DNA of 64,000 nt from the NCBI GenBank assembly GCA_029257805.1, contig JARIAR010000013.1:48532-112531 (forward strand), given 5' to 3'. Source of the DNA: Blautia sp. (GTDB taxonomy: Bacteria; Bacillota; Clostridia; Lachnospirales; Lachnospiraceae). Below the pieces are notes generated by a model. The model searched no databases. It was not told the DNA's origin and was given only the letters and a program-made list of their open reading frames with translations. Below are positions 1 through 9,000 of the stretch, one piece after another (positions within the stretch are counted from its first letter, which is position 1; the number at the start of each line of letters is the position of its first letter). Both the position numbers and the translations under genes were made by a program.

Positions 1-1
1 T

Positions 2-937
2 ACGTTGCTGGCATGTGAAAATCTGGATTTAAAAGACAAGCTTGTAATGTCAGAATCGGCAGCATATGGGATAGAAGCAAATAGTTCCAGTATTTATGCA
101 GATACAGGAGAAGAATTTACAATGGAGCAGGCTTTGATGGCAGTTATGCTGGAGTCGGCAAATGAAGTTTCTCTTGCTGTTGCAGAAAAGACATCCGGTT
201 CCGTTAAGAAATTTGTGGAACTGATGAATAAAAGAGCAAGGCAGTTAGGATGCACAAATACACATTTTAATAACCCAAATGGACTTCCGGATAAGCAGCA
301 TTTTACAACTGCTTCAGATATGGCAAAGATTGCAGCAGCTGCCTGGTATAATCCTCTGTTTCGTAAATTTACTTCAAGAATATTATATGAAATTCCTCCT
401 ACAAATAAATTTGGTGAAACCCGTTATTTTTTAAATCATCACAAAATGATGGAAGGACGGGATTATGCATATGAAGGAGTTATGGGAGGAAAAACCGGAT
501 ATACAAATGAGGCGGGGAGTACTCTTGTCACATATGCAAAAAGAGGAGAAATGCGCCTTGTTGTAGTGGTAATGGGATCTATAAACGGAGCTTATGGAGA
601 TACTGCCTCACTTTTGGATTATGGGTTTCAGAATTTTCAAAAGGTAAGTATGAAAGTAAATTTAAATAAGACTACAAGAAGGAACCTTCCATGTGAAAAA
701 TATCTGCTTCGAAATAACGGAAACGATATGGCATTTTATTACCCTCATCAGATTTATGTAACGGTACCAAAAGGAATCACATCTGACCAGATGGAGCTTC
801 GAAAGACTACAGAGAAAAGTGTCATTGGACCGTGGCGTGTTTTAAATGAATATTATTATGAAGATCATATGGTAGGATCTGGCGTGCAATATGAAAAAGA
901 GCTCCTTTCAGAGCTCCTTCTCAAGCCGCTTTTTTAA
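2..937 (+). CDS. D-alanyl-D-alanine carboxypeptidase (5' end missing)
   Basis: Serine-type D,D-carboxypeptidase of the PBP5/DacF class (peptidase S11), which trims the terminal D-Ala from peptidoglycan stem peptides outside the membrane. The reading frame is open to the window edge, so the start, signal peptide and the SxxK nucleophile motif lie upstream. The second catalytic motif SAN is at bases 155-163 and the KTG motif at 491-499, followed by GYTNEAG. The C-terminal part has the beta-rich domain typical of PBP5-like enzymes. No clear membrane anchor is seen at the C-terminus. The stop codon lies 30 bases inside the end of the convergent exonuclease gene. Family call is firm; whether it is the sporulation-type DacF or a vegetative enzyme cannot be decided without the upstream part. 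Confidence 0.93.
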   Translation, partial: TLLACENLDLKDKLVMSESAAYGIEANSSSIYADTGEEFTMEQALMAVMLESANEVSLAVAEKTSGSVKKFVELMNKRARQLGCTNTHFNNPNGLPDKQHFTTASDMAKIAAAAWYNPLFRKFTSRILYEIPPTNKFGETRYFLNHHKMMEGRDYAYEGVMGGKTGYTNEAGSTLVTYAKRGEMRLVVVVMGSINGAYGDTASLLDYGFQNFQKVSMKVNLNKTTRRNLPCEKYLLRNNGNDMAFYYPHQIYVTVPKGITSDQMELRKTTEKSVIGPWRVLNEYYYEDHMVGSGVQYEKELLSELLLKPLF

Positions 938-1867
938 CTGCTTTTTACGGCGGAGGGCTTCCCGTTTTTCACGGATTTCCTCCGCCTCTTCTATTGTGGC
1001 AGGCTTTAATGTCTTAATGGCAAAACAAAGCCGCTCGTCTGTTTTTCTGATACGGATTTTTCCTATAATATAACCATGTTCCTGACAGCAGGAAACACTG
1101 TAGTAAATTTTGGAGTTGTTCATAAACCAGCGGATTTTACGTTTGGCAGGTTTATGACAGAAAGGGCATTTTGTGCTGGTCACTTCTTTGTCTTTCATAG
1201 CACGTTCTCTGGTTAAAAACTCTCGTGATATAAATTTATCGTAGGCAGGATAAGAGATATAAATCTCTTCTTTTTTGTTTTTGGGATTTTGATAAACATC
1301 CAAAGAAGAGTTTGGTAAAATACAATGATCAGGAATCTTACGTAGAACCTCTGCTGTGTAAAAGGCATCTGCAAAGGCTCTGTGAAAATCTTTTCCTTTT
1401 TCTATTTTAAGGAAATCAATGGCGTATTCAAGAGAACGGCGGGAAGAACGGTCTTCGAACCGGATACTGAATAGTTTTTGAACATCGTAGTAAGTAACAG
1501 GACCAGGTAAGAGATAGAGAAGATCATAATATTTCATGTTCCGCTGGAGTTCTGTTACATCCTGATTTCCCCATGTGAAGAAATACCAGTCATCGCCGCA
1601 CCATTCTATGAATTCCCGTGCTGCCTGAGGAAAAGGGGTGCCGTTTTCTAAATCTTTGTAATTAACATGGATCACATCCCGAATGCTGTTGTGGATCCAG
1701 TTATATACTTGTGGTTTGATCAGGCGATGAAAGGTGTCGATTACTTCTTTTTGTTCGTTGAGTTTTACAGCTCCGATTTCTATGATTTCAAAAGGCAGCT
1801 GCTGGTTGGAATATTTTTTTCCTTCCGGGCTTTGATTCCATTCAAGATCAAAAACAATGAAATTCAT
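908..1867 (-). CDS. DEDDh 3'-5' exonuclease with zinc-finger-like tail
   Basis: A 319-residue exonuclease of the RNase T/KapD/ERI-1 type that removes nucleotides from 3' ends. Visible catalytic residues: D7 and E9 in FDLEW (Exo I), D103 in WGNQD (Exo II), and H162 with D167 in HRAFADA (Exo III, DEDDh type). After residue 230 there is an extra domain with C234, C237, C260/C261 and H264, a plausible zinc site, then a basic coiled tail rich in Lys, Arg and Glu. The start overlaps the stop of the upstream nucleoside hydrolase by 4 bases (ATGA), so the two are translationally coupled. Substrate (RNA or DNA) is not evident from the sequence. Confidence 0.85.
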   Translation of the reverse strand: MNFIVFDLEWNQSPEGKKYSNQQLPFEIIEIGAVKLNEQKEVIDTFHRLIKPQVYNWIHNSIRDVIHVNYKDLENGTPFPQAAREFIEWCGDDWYFFTWGNQDVTELQRNMKYYDLLYLLPGPVTYYDVQKLFSIRFEDRSSRRSLEYAIDFLKIEKGKDFHRAFADAFYTAEVLRKIPDHCILPNSSLDVYQNPKNKKEEIYISYPAYDKFISREFLTRERAMKDKEVTSTKCPFCHKPAKRKIRWFMNNSKIYYSVSCCQEHGYIIGKIRIRKTDERLCFAIKTLKPATIEEAEEIREKREALRRKKQLKKRLEKEL

Positions 1868-2826
1868 GATTTTTTGGATTCTCCTAATTCGTAAATGGCA
1901 GAAATAAGGTATTCCTGAAATTTTTCAGTCATTGCATCTTCCAGAACAAAAGCATTTATCTCGTTTTCTTCATAATTCCACCAGCGGAAATCACAAAGAG
2001 TACTTCCTCTGGAAACTCCCTCTGAGCAATCTACATTGATTTTTGCATTTTCTCCTGTAAAAATTTCAGGATGGATAAGATACATAAAGGGAACCGCGTC
2101 GTGGACATTTACCGTTCCTTTATATTTATTGTAAGGCTGACTGATGTAGAAACCGGCCATATCGCCGCAGATCTTTGCAACAGGGTTGTTGGACTGGCAA
2201 AGTTTTGCAATTTGGTTTCGTGTAAGGAAGCATTTGGTTGTAACATCAAGACCGCACATTACAAGAGGAACTCCACAGTCACAAACGATTTTTGCCGCCT
2301 CAGGATCCACATAAATATTAAATTCCGCCGCAGGCGTTACATTGCCGCCTTTTGCAGCCCCGCCCATAAAAACGATTTCCCGGATTTTGGATTTCACTTC
2401 GGGAAATGTTTTTAGAAGAAGAGCAATATTTGTCAGAGGACCTGTGGGAACAAGGACAGCCTGCTCATTTTCCGGTAATTGAGATAATATTTTATAAAGA
2501 AAAAGGACGGCGTTTTCCTGTTCCGGAACTCTGGACGATCTTGGAAGTTCGCAATCTCCAAGACCTGTATTGCCATGGATTTCTGCAGCGAATTGCGGTT
2601 CACGTACAAGCGGTGCAGGGGCACCTTCCGCTACCGGAACATCAAGTCCGTAAAATTCTGTTAGATCGAGAGCGTTTCTTGTTACTTTTTGGATAGACTG
2701 GTTTCCGCTTACAGATGTGACCGCCAGAATATCCAGTGTGTCACTGTTGGCTGCAGCGTAAGCCATTGCCAGAGCATCATCAATTCCGGGATCACAATCC
2801 ATAATTACTTTTATCTTTTCAGCCAT
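1864..2826 (-). CDS. inosine-uridine-preferring nucleoside hydrolase
   Basis: Cleaves the N-glycosidic bond of ribonucleosides to ribose and free base (IUNH family, cytoplasmic salvage). The calcium-binding signature with D10, D12, D16 and D17 opens the protein. EFN at 168-170 and the VHDAVP motif (H242, D243) supply the remaining metal and active-site residues. The length of 320 residues is normal for the family. A ribosome site (GAAAGAGG) precedes the ATG. A sigma-A-like promoter at 2872-2900 points into it. It probably forms a two-gene operon with the exonuclease downstream. Base preference (pyrimidine or purine) is not decided by these motifs. Confidence 0.92.
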   Translation of the reverse strand: MAEKIKVIMDCDPGIDDALAMAYAAANSDTLDILAVTSVSGNQSIQKVTRNALDLTEFYGLDVPVAEGAPAPLVREPQFAAEIHGNTGLGDCELPRSSRVPEQENAVLFLYKILSQLPENEQAVLVPTGPLTNIALLLKTFPEVKSKIREIVFMGGAAKGGNVTPAAEFNIYVDPEAAKIVCDCGVPLVMCGLDVTTKCFLTRNQIAKLCQSNNPVAKICGDMAGFYISQPYNKYKGTVNVHDAVPFMYLIHPEIFTGENAKINVDCSEGVSRGSTLCDFRWWNYEENEINAFVLEDAMTEKFQEYLISAIYELGESKKS

Positions 2827-2871
2827 TTTTATACCTCTTTCGTTGTTGAAAATTAGATGTTGATTTTCTTC

Positions 2872-2900
2872 AGTATAACAGACAGGGAAATTCCTGTAAA
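2872..2900 (-). promoter_or_regulatory. sigma-A-like promoter of the nucleoside hydrolase
   Basis: Read on the minus strand: TTTACA, 17-base spacer, TATACT, about 45 bases before the hydrolase start codon. It is divergent from the ileS leader promoter, the two lying about 70 bases apart. Confidence 0.65.
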
Positions 2901-2965
2901 GGAGTGGGAAACCGGAGATAAATTTCTGAGAAAACAGGAAATTGGGGGAATATAAAGGAAAAGGC

Positions 2966-2995
2966 TTGACATATAGAAATTACACCGATTATAAT
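2966..2995 (+). promoter_or_regulatory. sigma-A-like promoter of the ileS T-box transcript
   Basis: A perfect TTGACA, an 18-base spacer and a perfect TATAAT. The predicted start near 3002 lies just ahead of the first stem of the T-box leader. Confidence 0.85.
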
Positions 2996-3003
2996 AAAAA
3001 AGA

Positions 3004-3263
3004 CATAATAAAAAACAGTGATGGAGACAGTAAACTGTACTGAAAACGACAGCGAACCGGGGAGGGTGGAAGCCTGGTGCAAGTAGGTTCAGTTGAATAT
3101 CACTCCGGAGTTTCGTTTCTGAAGACAAAATAAAAGTTAGTAAGAAATGACGGGATTCCCCCGTTATCGGGAACGTGTATCGGTGTCAGCGCCCGTACAG
3201 TGTAACAGGTGGTATAGCGAAAGAATCATTCTTCGTCCTTTTACAGAAGGGCGGAGTTTTTTT
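3004..3263 (+). promoter_or_regulatory. T-box leader, isoleucine specifier
   Basis: A tRNA-sensing leader that lets ileS be transcribed when uncharged tRNA-Ile accumulates. Visible parts: the stem I opening GATGGAGACAGTA near 3020, the AGGGTGGAAGCC segment near 3063, a specifier loop GAATATCAC at 3095-3103 in which ATC (3099-3101) is an Ile codon, the conserved T-box AACAGGTGGTATAGCG at 3204-3219, and an intrinsic terminator at 3231-3263. The order and spacing match the family, and the specifier agrees with the downstream gene. Confidence 0.93.
3231..3263 (+). terminator. T-box regulated terminator
   Basis: Ten-base stem CTTCGTCCTT / AAGGGCGGAG (two G-U pairs) with a six-base loop, then seven T. 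It ends 36 bases before the ileS start and is the structure competing with the T-box antiterminator. Confidence 0.85.
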
Positions 3264-3299
3264 ATTTTATTAAGAAAGTATTTTACAGGAGGAATGATC

Positions 3300-6200
3300 G
3301 TGTATCAAAAAGTAGATACGAACCTGAATTTCGTAGAGAGAGAAAAAAAAGTAGAAGAATTCTGGAAAGAAAACCATATTTTTGAAAAAAGTATGGAAAA
3401 TCGTAAAGAAGGTGAGTCCTATACCTTTTATGACGGACCGCCGACTGCAAATGGAAAGCCTCATATCGGACACGTTCTTACACGTGTTATTAAGGATATG
3501 ATTCCAAGATATCGTACGATGAAGGGAAACATGGTTCCGCGTAAAGCAGGATGGGACACACATGGACTTCCGGTAGAGCTGGAGGTTGAGAAAAAGCTCG
3601 GCCTTGATGGAAAAGAGCAGATTGAAGAATACGGTATGGAGCCTTTTATCAGACAGTGTAAGGAAAGCGTTTGGAAATATAAAGGAATGTGGGAGGATTT
3701 TTCCTCTACTGTTGGTTTCTGGGCAGATATGGACCATCCTTATGTTACGTACGAAGACAATTACATTGAGTCAGAGTGGTGGGCATTAAAAGAAATATGG
3801 AATAAAAATCTTCTTTATAAAGGGTTTAAAATTGTTCCGTATTGTCCGCGTTGTGGAACTCCTCTTTCCGCACAGGAAGTTTCTCAGGGATATAAAACAG
3901 TAAAAGAACGTTCTGCAATCGTGCGCTTTAAAGTTGTGGGAGAAGATGCATATTTCCTTGCATGGACAACAACACCGTGGACACTTCCGTCTAACGTGGC
4001 GCTTTGTGTAAATCCGGATGAAGCATACTGCAAAGTAAAAGCGGCAGATGGATATACTTATTATATGGCACAGGCTCTTCTTGATAAGGTACTGGGCAAA
4101 CTTGGAAACGAGGAAACTCCGGCCTATGAAATTCTGGAGACATATACGGGTAAAGATCTGGAATATAAAGAATATGAACCTTTATTTGTCTGCACAAAAG
4201 AAGCAGCAGCCAAACAAAAGAAAAAAGGACATTTTGTTACATGCGATCACTATGTAACAATGGGTGACGGTACCGGTATTGTTCATATTGCACCTGCATT
4301 TGGTGAAGACGATAATCGTGTAGGAAGAGATTATAATCTTCCGTTTGTACAGTTTGTAGATGGACAGGGCAACATGTCAAAAGAAACACCATATGCCGGA
4401 ACATTTGTTAAGGCGGCAGATCCTCTTGTTCTGACAGATCTGGATAAAGAAGGAAAACTTTTTGACGCACCGAAATTTGAGCATGATTATCCGCATTGCT
4501 GGCGTTGTGATACTCCTCTTATCTATTATGCAAGAGAATCCTGGTTTATTAAAATGACAGCTGTAAAAGAGGATCTGATCCGTAATAATAATACAATTAA
4601 CTGGATTCCGGAAAGCATTGGCAAAGGCCGTTTTGGTGACTGGCTGGAAAATGTACAGGATTGGGGAATTTCCAGAAACCGTTACTGGGGAACTCCTCTT
4701 AATATCTGGGAATGTGAATGCGGTCATATGCATGCGATCGGAAGCCGTGAAGAACTGGCAGAGATGAGCGGTGATGAAAAAGCAAAAACAGTAGAGCTTC
4801 ACAGACCATACATTGATGAGATCACACTTAAGTGTCCGGAATGTGGTGGAGAAATGCATCGTGTACCGGAAGTAATCGACTGCTGGTTTGATTCTGGTGC
4901 AATGCCTTTTGCACAGCATCATTATCCATTTGAAAACAAAGACCTGTTTGAGAAACAGTTCCCGGCAGATTTTATTTCAGAGGCAGTTGATCAGACAAGA
5001 GGATGGTTCTATTCTCTTCTTGCAGAATCTACACTTCTGTTTAATAAAGCACCATATAAAAACGTAATCGTTCTGGGACATGTACAGGATGAAAACGGAC
5101 AGAAAATGAGTAAATCAAAAGGAAATGCAGTGGATCCGTTTGATGCACTGGAGAAGTATGGCGCAGATGCGATCCGCTGGTATTTCTATATCAACAGTGC
5201 TCCGTGGCTGCCAAATCGTTTCCACGGAAAAGCAGTTGTGGAAGGTCAGCGTAAATTTATGAGTACATTGTGGAATACGTATGCATTCTTTGTATTATAC
5301 GCAAACATTGATGAATTTGACGCTACAAAATATACATTAGATTATGACAAGCTTCCAATTATGGATAAATGGCTTCTGAGCAAGCTGAATACAGTTGTGA
5401 AAACAGTAGATGAGAATCTGGCAAATTACAAGATTCCGGAAAGTGCAAGAGCTCTTCAGGATTTTGTAGATGATATGAGTAACTGGTATGTAAGAAGAAG
5501 CCGTGAACGTTTCTGGGCAAAGGGAATGGAGCAGGATAAGATCAATGCATATATGACTTTATACACCGCGCTTGTTACTATTGCAAAAACAGCCGCTCCT
5601 ATGATTCCATTTATGACAGAAGATATTTACCAGAATCTTGTAAGAAGCCTTGATAAGAATGCACCGGAAAGTATTCATCTTTGTGATTTCCCGGCTGTAA
5701 AAGAAGAGTGGATCGATAAAGAACTGGAAGAGAATATGGAAGAACTTCTGGATATTGTTGTGCTTGGACGTGCATGCAGAAATACTGCCAATATTAAGAA
5801 TCGTCAGCCAATCGGTCTTATGTATGTAAAAGCAGAAAAAGTAATGGACGATTTCTACACAGATATTATTGCGGATGAGCTGAATATCAAGGAAGTAAAA
5901 TTTGCAGATGATGTGGAATCCTTTATTTCTTACAGCTTTAAGCCACAGCTTCGCACAGTTGGACCGAAGTATGGAAAACTGCTGAATGGCATTCGTCAGG
6001 CATTAAATGAAATTGATGGAACAAAGGCAATGAATGAGCTGAGAGCAAATAATGTTCTTGTTCTTGATATTGATGGAAATAAAGTGGAATTAACAGAAGA
6101 AGATCTTCTTATCGAAACAGCACAGACAGAAGGATATGTAACAGAAACAGATGGAAATACTTCTGTTGTACTTGATACGAATCTTACTCCGGCTCTTATT

Positions 6201-6452
6201 GAAGAGGGATTTGTACGTGAGATTATCAGTAAAGTACAGACAATGCGTAAAGAGGCTGGGTTCGAGGTTATGGACAAAATCTGCATTTACGTAAAAGATA
6301 ATGAAAAAATTGCAGAAATCATAAAGAATCATGAAGAAGAAATTAAAGCAGAGGTTCTTGCAGAGAAGCTTGTTTTGGGTGAGACGGATGGCTACGTGAA
6401 AGACTGGAATATCAATAAGGAACAGGTAACGCTGGGAGTAACCAGATTATAG
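3300..6452 (+). CDS. ileS: isoleucyl-tRNA synthetase
   Basis: Charges tRNA-Ile in the cytoplasm (class I synthetase, 1050 residues, the longer form common in Clostridia). With the start at GTG 3300, the HIGH motif is at H55-H58 and KMSKS at 602-606. Paired cysteines in CPRC (near residue 183), CWRC and CPEC mark zinc-binding or editing-region elements. Start choice: an ATG at 3294 is only one base after AGGAGG (3287-3292), while GTG 3300 is seven bases after it and gives the family-typical MYQKVDTNLNFVEREKKVEE beginning. A longer frame runs back to 3147 but lies in the T-box leader and is not coding. glgP follows 11 bases later with no terminator between. Confidence 0.97.
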   Translation: MYQKVDTNLNFVEREKKVEEFWKENHIFEKSMENRKEGESYTFYDGPPTANGKPHIGHVLTRVIKDMIPRYRTMKGNMVPRKAGWDTHGLPVELEVEKKLGLDGKEQIEEYGMEPFIRQCKESVWKYKGMWEDFSSTVGFWADMDHPYVTYEDNYIESEWWALKEIWNKNLLYKGFKIVPYCPRCGTPLSAQEVSQGYKTVKERSAIVRFKVVGEDAYFLAWTTTPWTLPSNVALCVNPDEAYCKVKAADGYTYYMAQALLDKVLGKLGNEETPAYEILETYTGKDLEYKEYEPLFVCTKEAAAKQKKKGHFVTCDHYVTMGDGTGIVHIAPAFGEDDNRVGRDYNLPFVQFVDGQGNMSKETPYAGTFVKAADPLVLTDLDKEGKLFDAPKFEHDYPHCWRCDTPLIYYARESWFIKMTAVKEDLIRNNNTINWIPESIGKGRFGDWLENVQDWGISRNRYWGTPLNIWECECGHMHAIGSREELAEMSGDEKAKTVELHRPYIDEITLKCPECGGEMHRVPEVIDCWFDSGAMPFAQHHYPFENKDLFEKQFPADFISEAVDQTRGWFYSLLAESTLLFNKAPYKNVIVLGHVQDENGQKMSKSKGNAVDPFDALEKYGADAIRWYFYINSAPWLPNRFHGKAVVEGQRKFMSTLWNTYAFFVLYANIDEFDATKYTLDYDKLPIMDKWLLSKLNTVVKTVDENLANYKIPESARALQDFVDDMSNWYVRRSRERFWAKGMEQDKINAYMTLYTALVTIAKTAAPMIPFMTEDIYQNLVRSLDKNAPESIHLCDFPAVKEEWIDKELEENMEELLDIVVLGRACRNTANIKNRQPIGLMYVKAEKVMDDFYTDIIADELNIKEVKFADDVESFISYSFKPQLRTVGPKYGKLLNGIRQALNEIDGTKAMNELRANNVLVLDIDGNKVELTEEDLLIETAQTEGYVTETDGNTSVVLDTNLTPALIEEGFVREIISKVQTMRKEAGFEVMDKICIYVKDNEKIAEIIKNHEEEIKAEVLAEKLVLGETDGYVKDWNINKEQVTLGVTRL

Positions 6453-6463
6453 GAGGCGCGGCA

Positions 6464-8926
6464 ATGATTGATAAACAGTTTAAAAAAGAAGTATTTAAAC
6501 AGAGCGTAAAGGATAATGTGAAATTTCTTTATCGTAAAACGCTGGAGGAAGCAACTAAAGAACAGGTATTTCAGGCAGTGTGTTATACAGTAAAAGATGT
6601 GATCATTGATAACTGGCTTGAAACACAGAATGCATATGAAGAGCAGGATCCAAAGGTACTCTACTATATGTCCATGGAGTTCCTTATGGGGCGTGCGTTA
6701 GGAAACAACCTGATCAACCTGGGCGCTTATGGAGAAGTGAAAGAAGCGCTGGAAGAATTAGGATTTGATCTGAATTGTATTGAAGACCAGGAGCCGGATC
6801 CGGCTCTTGGAAATGGTGGCCTTGGAAGACTGGCCGCTTGTTTCCTGGATTCTCTTGCAACCTTAAATTACTGTGCTTATGGATGTGGAATCCGCTATCG
6901 CTATGGTATGTTTAAACAGGAGATCAAAGATGGTTTTCAGTTGGAAGTACCGGATAACTGGCTGAAGAATGGATATCCTTTCGAACTTCGTCGTCCGGAG
7001 TATGCGAAAGAGGTTCATTTCGGAGGACATGTACGGGTAGAACATGATCCGGCAACTGGTCAGAATAAATTTATCCATGAAGGATACCAGGCAGTGAAAG
7101 CCATACCATATGATATGCCGATCGTTGGTTATAAAAATAAGGTTGTAAATACTCTCCGCATTTGGGATGCAGAGCCAATTGTGGATTTTGAACTGGATTC
7201 ATTTGATAAAGGTGATTACAAAAAGGCAGTAGAGCAGGAAAATCTTGCCCGCAATATTGTAGAAGTCCTTTATCCAAATGACAATCATTACGCAGGAAAA
7301 GAGCTTCGTTTAAAACAGCAGTATTTCTTTGTTTCTGCAAGTATTCAGGCAGCGATAGAAAAATACAAAAAAAATCACAGTGATATTACCAAACTTTATG
7401 AAAAAGTCTGCTTCCAGATGAATGATACACATCCTACAGTTGCTGTTGCAGAGCTGATGCGTATTCTGGTAGATGAAGAAGGCCTTGGCTGGGATGAAGC
7501 ATGGGCAATTACAACAAAATGTTGTGCATATACAAATCACACCATTATGTCAGAAGCATTGGAAAAATGGCCGATTGAATTATTCTCCAGACTTTTACCA
7601 AGAGTTTACCAGATTATAGAAGAAATTAATCGTCGGTTTATCCTTGAAGTACAGAGTCGTTATCCTGGAAATTATGAAAAAATTAAGAAAATGGCAATCA
7701 TTTATGATGGACAGGTTAAAATGGCACATCTTGCAATTGTGGCAGGTTTCTCTGTAAATGGTGTTGCACGTCTTCATACAGAAATTTTGAAAAATCAGGA
7801 GCTTCATGATTTTTATGAAATGATGCCGGAGAAGTTTAATAATAAGACAAATGGAATTACCCAGAGACGTTTTCTCCTTCATGGAAACCCTCTTCTTGCA
7901 GCATGGGTAACGGATCATATTGGACCGGACTGGATCACAGATCTTTCTCAGATTAAAAAACTGGCAGTTTATGCAGACGATGAAAAAGCACTTCAAGAAT
8001 TTATGAATATTAAATACCAGAATAAAGTGCGTCTTGCAAAATATATTCTGGAGCATAATGGAGTTGAAGTGGATCCGCATTCTATTTTTGATGTGCAGGT
8101 TAAGAGACTTCATGAATATAAACGGCAGCTTTTGAATATTCTTCATGTAATTTATCTGTATAATCAGATCAAGCAGCATCCGGAGCTGGATTTCTATCCA
8201 AGAACTTTTATTTTTGGAGCAAAAGCATCTGCAGGATATCATACTGCCAAGAAGATCATTAAGCTGATTAATTCAGTAGCAGATGTTGTAAATAATGACA
8301 CATCTATCAATGGCAAGCTGAAGGTTGTTTTCATTGAAAACTATCGTGTATCTAATGCAGAAATGATTTTTGCAGCAGCAGATGTGTCCGAGCAGATCTC
8401 AACTGCAAGTAAAGAGGCTTCCGGCACAGGAAACATGAAGTTTATGTTGAATGGTGCGCCGACTCTCGGAACAATGGATGGTGCAAATGTAGAAATTGTA
8501 GAAGAAGTTGGGGCAGAAAATGCATTTATTTTTGGATTAAGCTCTGATGAAGTTATCAATTATGAAACAAATGGCGGATATGATCCGAACGTGATCTATA
8601 ATACAGATGGAGATATCCGTCAGGTATTGATGCAGCTGATCAATGGAACATTTTCGGATGATACAGAGCTGTTCCGTGATCTTTATGATTCTCTTCTTAA
8701 TACTAATAATACGGATCGTCCGGACAGATATTTTATCCTGGCTGATTTCCGGGCCTATGCAGAGGCACAGAAACGTGTGGAAGAGGCATATAAAGATGAG
8801 AAGAAATGGGCGAAAATGGCTCTTTTAAATACTGCACACAGTGGAAAATTCACATCTGACAGAACAATTCAGGAATATGTGGATGATATCTGGAAACTGG
8901 ATAAGGTAATTGTGGATAAGAAATAA
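6464..8926 (+). CDS. glgP: glycogen/starch/maltodextrin phosphorylase
   Basis: Phosphorolyses alpha-1,4-glucan ends to glucose-1-phosphate in the cytoplasm (GT35, 820 residues, normal length). The pyridoxal-phosphate lysine is K659 in GTGNMKFMLNGAPTLGTMDG, and the N-terminal half carries the GNGGLGRLAACFLDS phosphorylase segment. AGGAGG at 6452-6457 serves the ATG. It starts 11 bases after ileS, so it is probably read from the T-box promoter, and it ends at a hairpin terminator. The branching enzyme and an amylase lie 20 kb downstream in a separate unit. Choice between glycogen and maltodextrin as main substrate is not resolvable here. Confidence 0.96.
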   Translation: MIDKQFKKEVFKQSVKDNVKFLYRKTLEEATKEQVFQAVCYTVKDVIIDNWLETQNAYEEQDPKVLYYMSMEFLMGRALGNNLINLGAYGEVKEALEELGFDLNCIEDQEPDPALGNGGLGRLAACFLDSLATLNYCAYGCGIRYRYGMFKQEIKDGFQLEVPDNWLKNGYPFELRRPEYAKEVHFGGHVRVEHDPATGQNKFIHEGYQAVKAIPYDMPIVGYKNKVVNTLRIWDAEPIVDFELDSFDKGDYKKAVEQENLARNIVEVLYPNDNHYAGKELRLKQQYFFVSASIQAAIEKYKKNHSDITKLYEKVCFQMNDTHPTVAVAELMRILVDEEGLGWDEAWAITTKCCAYTNHTIMSEALEKWPIELFSRLLPRVYQIIEEINRRFILEVQSRYPGNYEKIKKMAIIYDGQVKMAHLAIVAGFSVNGVARLHTEILKNQELHDFYEMMPEKFNNKTNGITQRRFLLHGNPLLAAWVTDHIGPDWITDLSQIKKLAVYADDEKALQEFMNIKYQNKVRLAKYILEHNGVEVDPHSIFDVQVKRLHEYKRQLLNILHVIYLYNQIKQHPELDFYPRTFIFGAKASAGYHTAKKIIKLINSVADVVNNDTSINGKLKVVFIENYRVSNAEMIFAAADVSEQISTASKEASGTGNMKFMLNGAPTLGTMDGANVEIVEEVGAENAFIFGLSSDEVINYETNGGYDPNVIYNTDGDIRQVLMQLINGTFSDDTELFRDLYDSLLNTNNTDRPDRYFILADFRAYAEAQKRVEEAYKDEKKWAKMALLNTAHSGKFTSDRTIQEYVDDIWKLDKVIVDKK

Positions 8927-8939
8927 GTATCCATGCAGA

Positions 8940-8980
8940 AGACCCCCTGGGAATGATTTTTCAGGGGGTTTCATATATTT
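8940..8980 (+). terminator. terminator after glgP
   Basis: Stem ACCCCCTG (8942-8949) / CAGGGGGT (8962-8969), then a weak T-rich stretch. The downstream arm region overlaps the sigma-E-like promoter proposed for spmA. Confidence 0.7.
8951..8979 (+). promoter_or_regulatory. possible sigma-E-like promoter of spmA
   Basis: GAATGAT, 14-base spacer, CATATATT, compared by eye with the Bacillus sigma-E consensus (KMATATT, N14, CATACAHT). The same 14-base spacing occurs before spmB and before the prcB-like gene. Inference from pattern only. Confidence 0.4.
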
Positions 8981-9000
8981 TAGAAAAAACAGGATTTTTT

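Noticed and set aside
7595..8242. 215-codon minus-strand frame inside glgP
   Set aside because: Shadow of the phosphorylase coding strand with no initiation signals and no recognisable domain.
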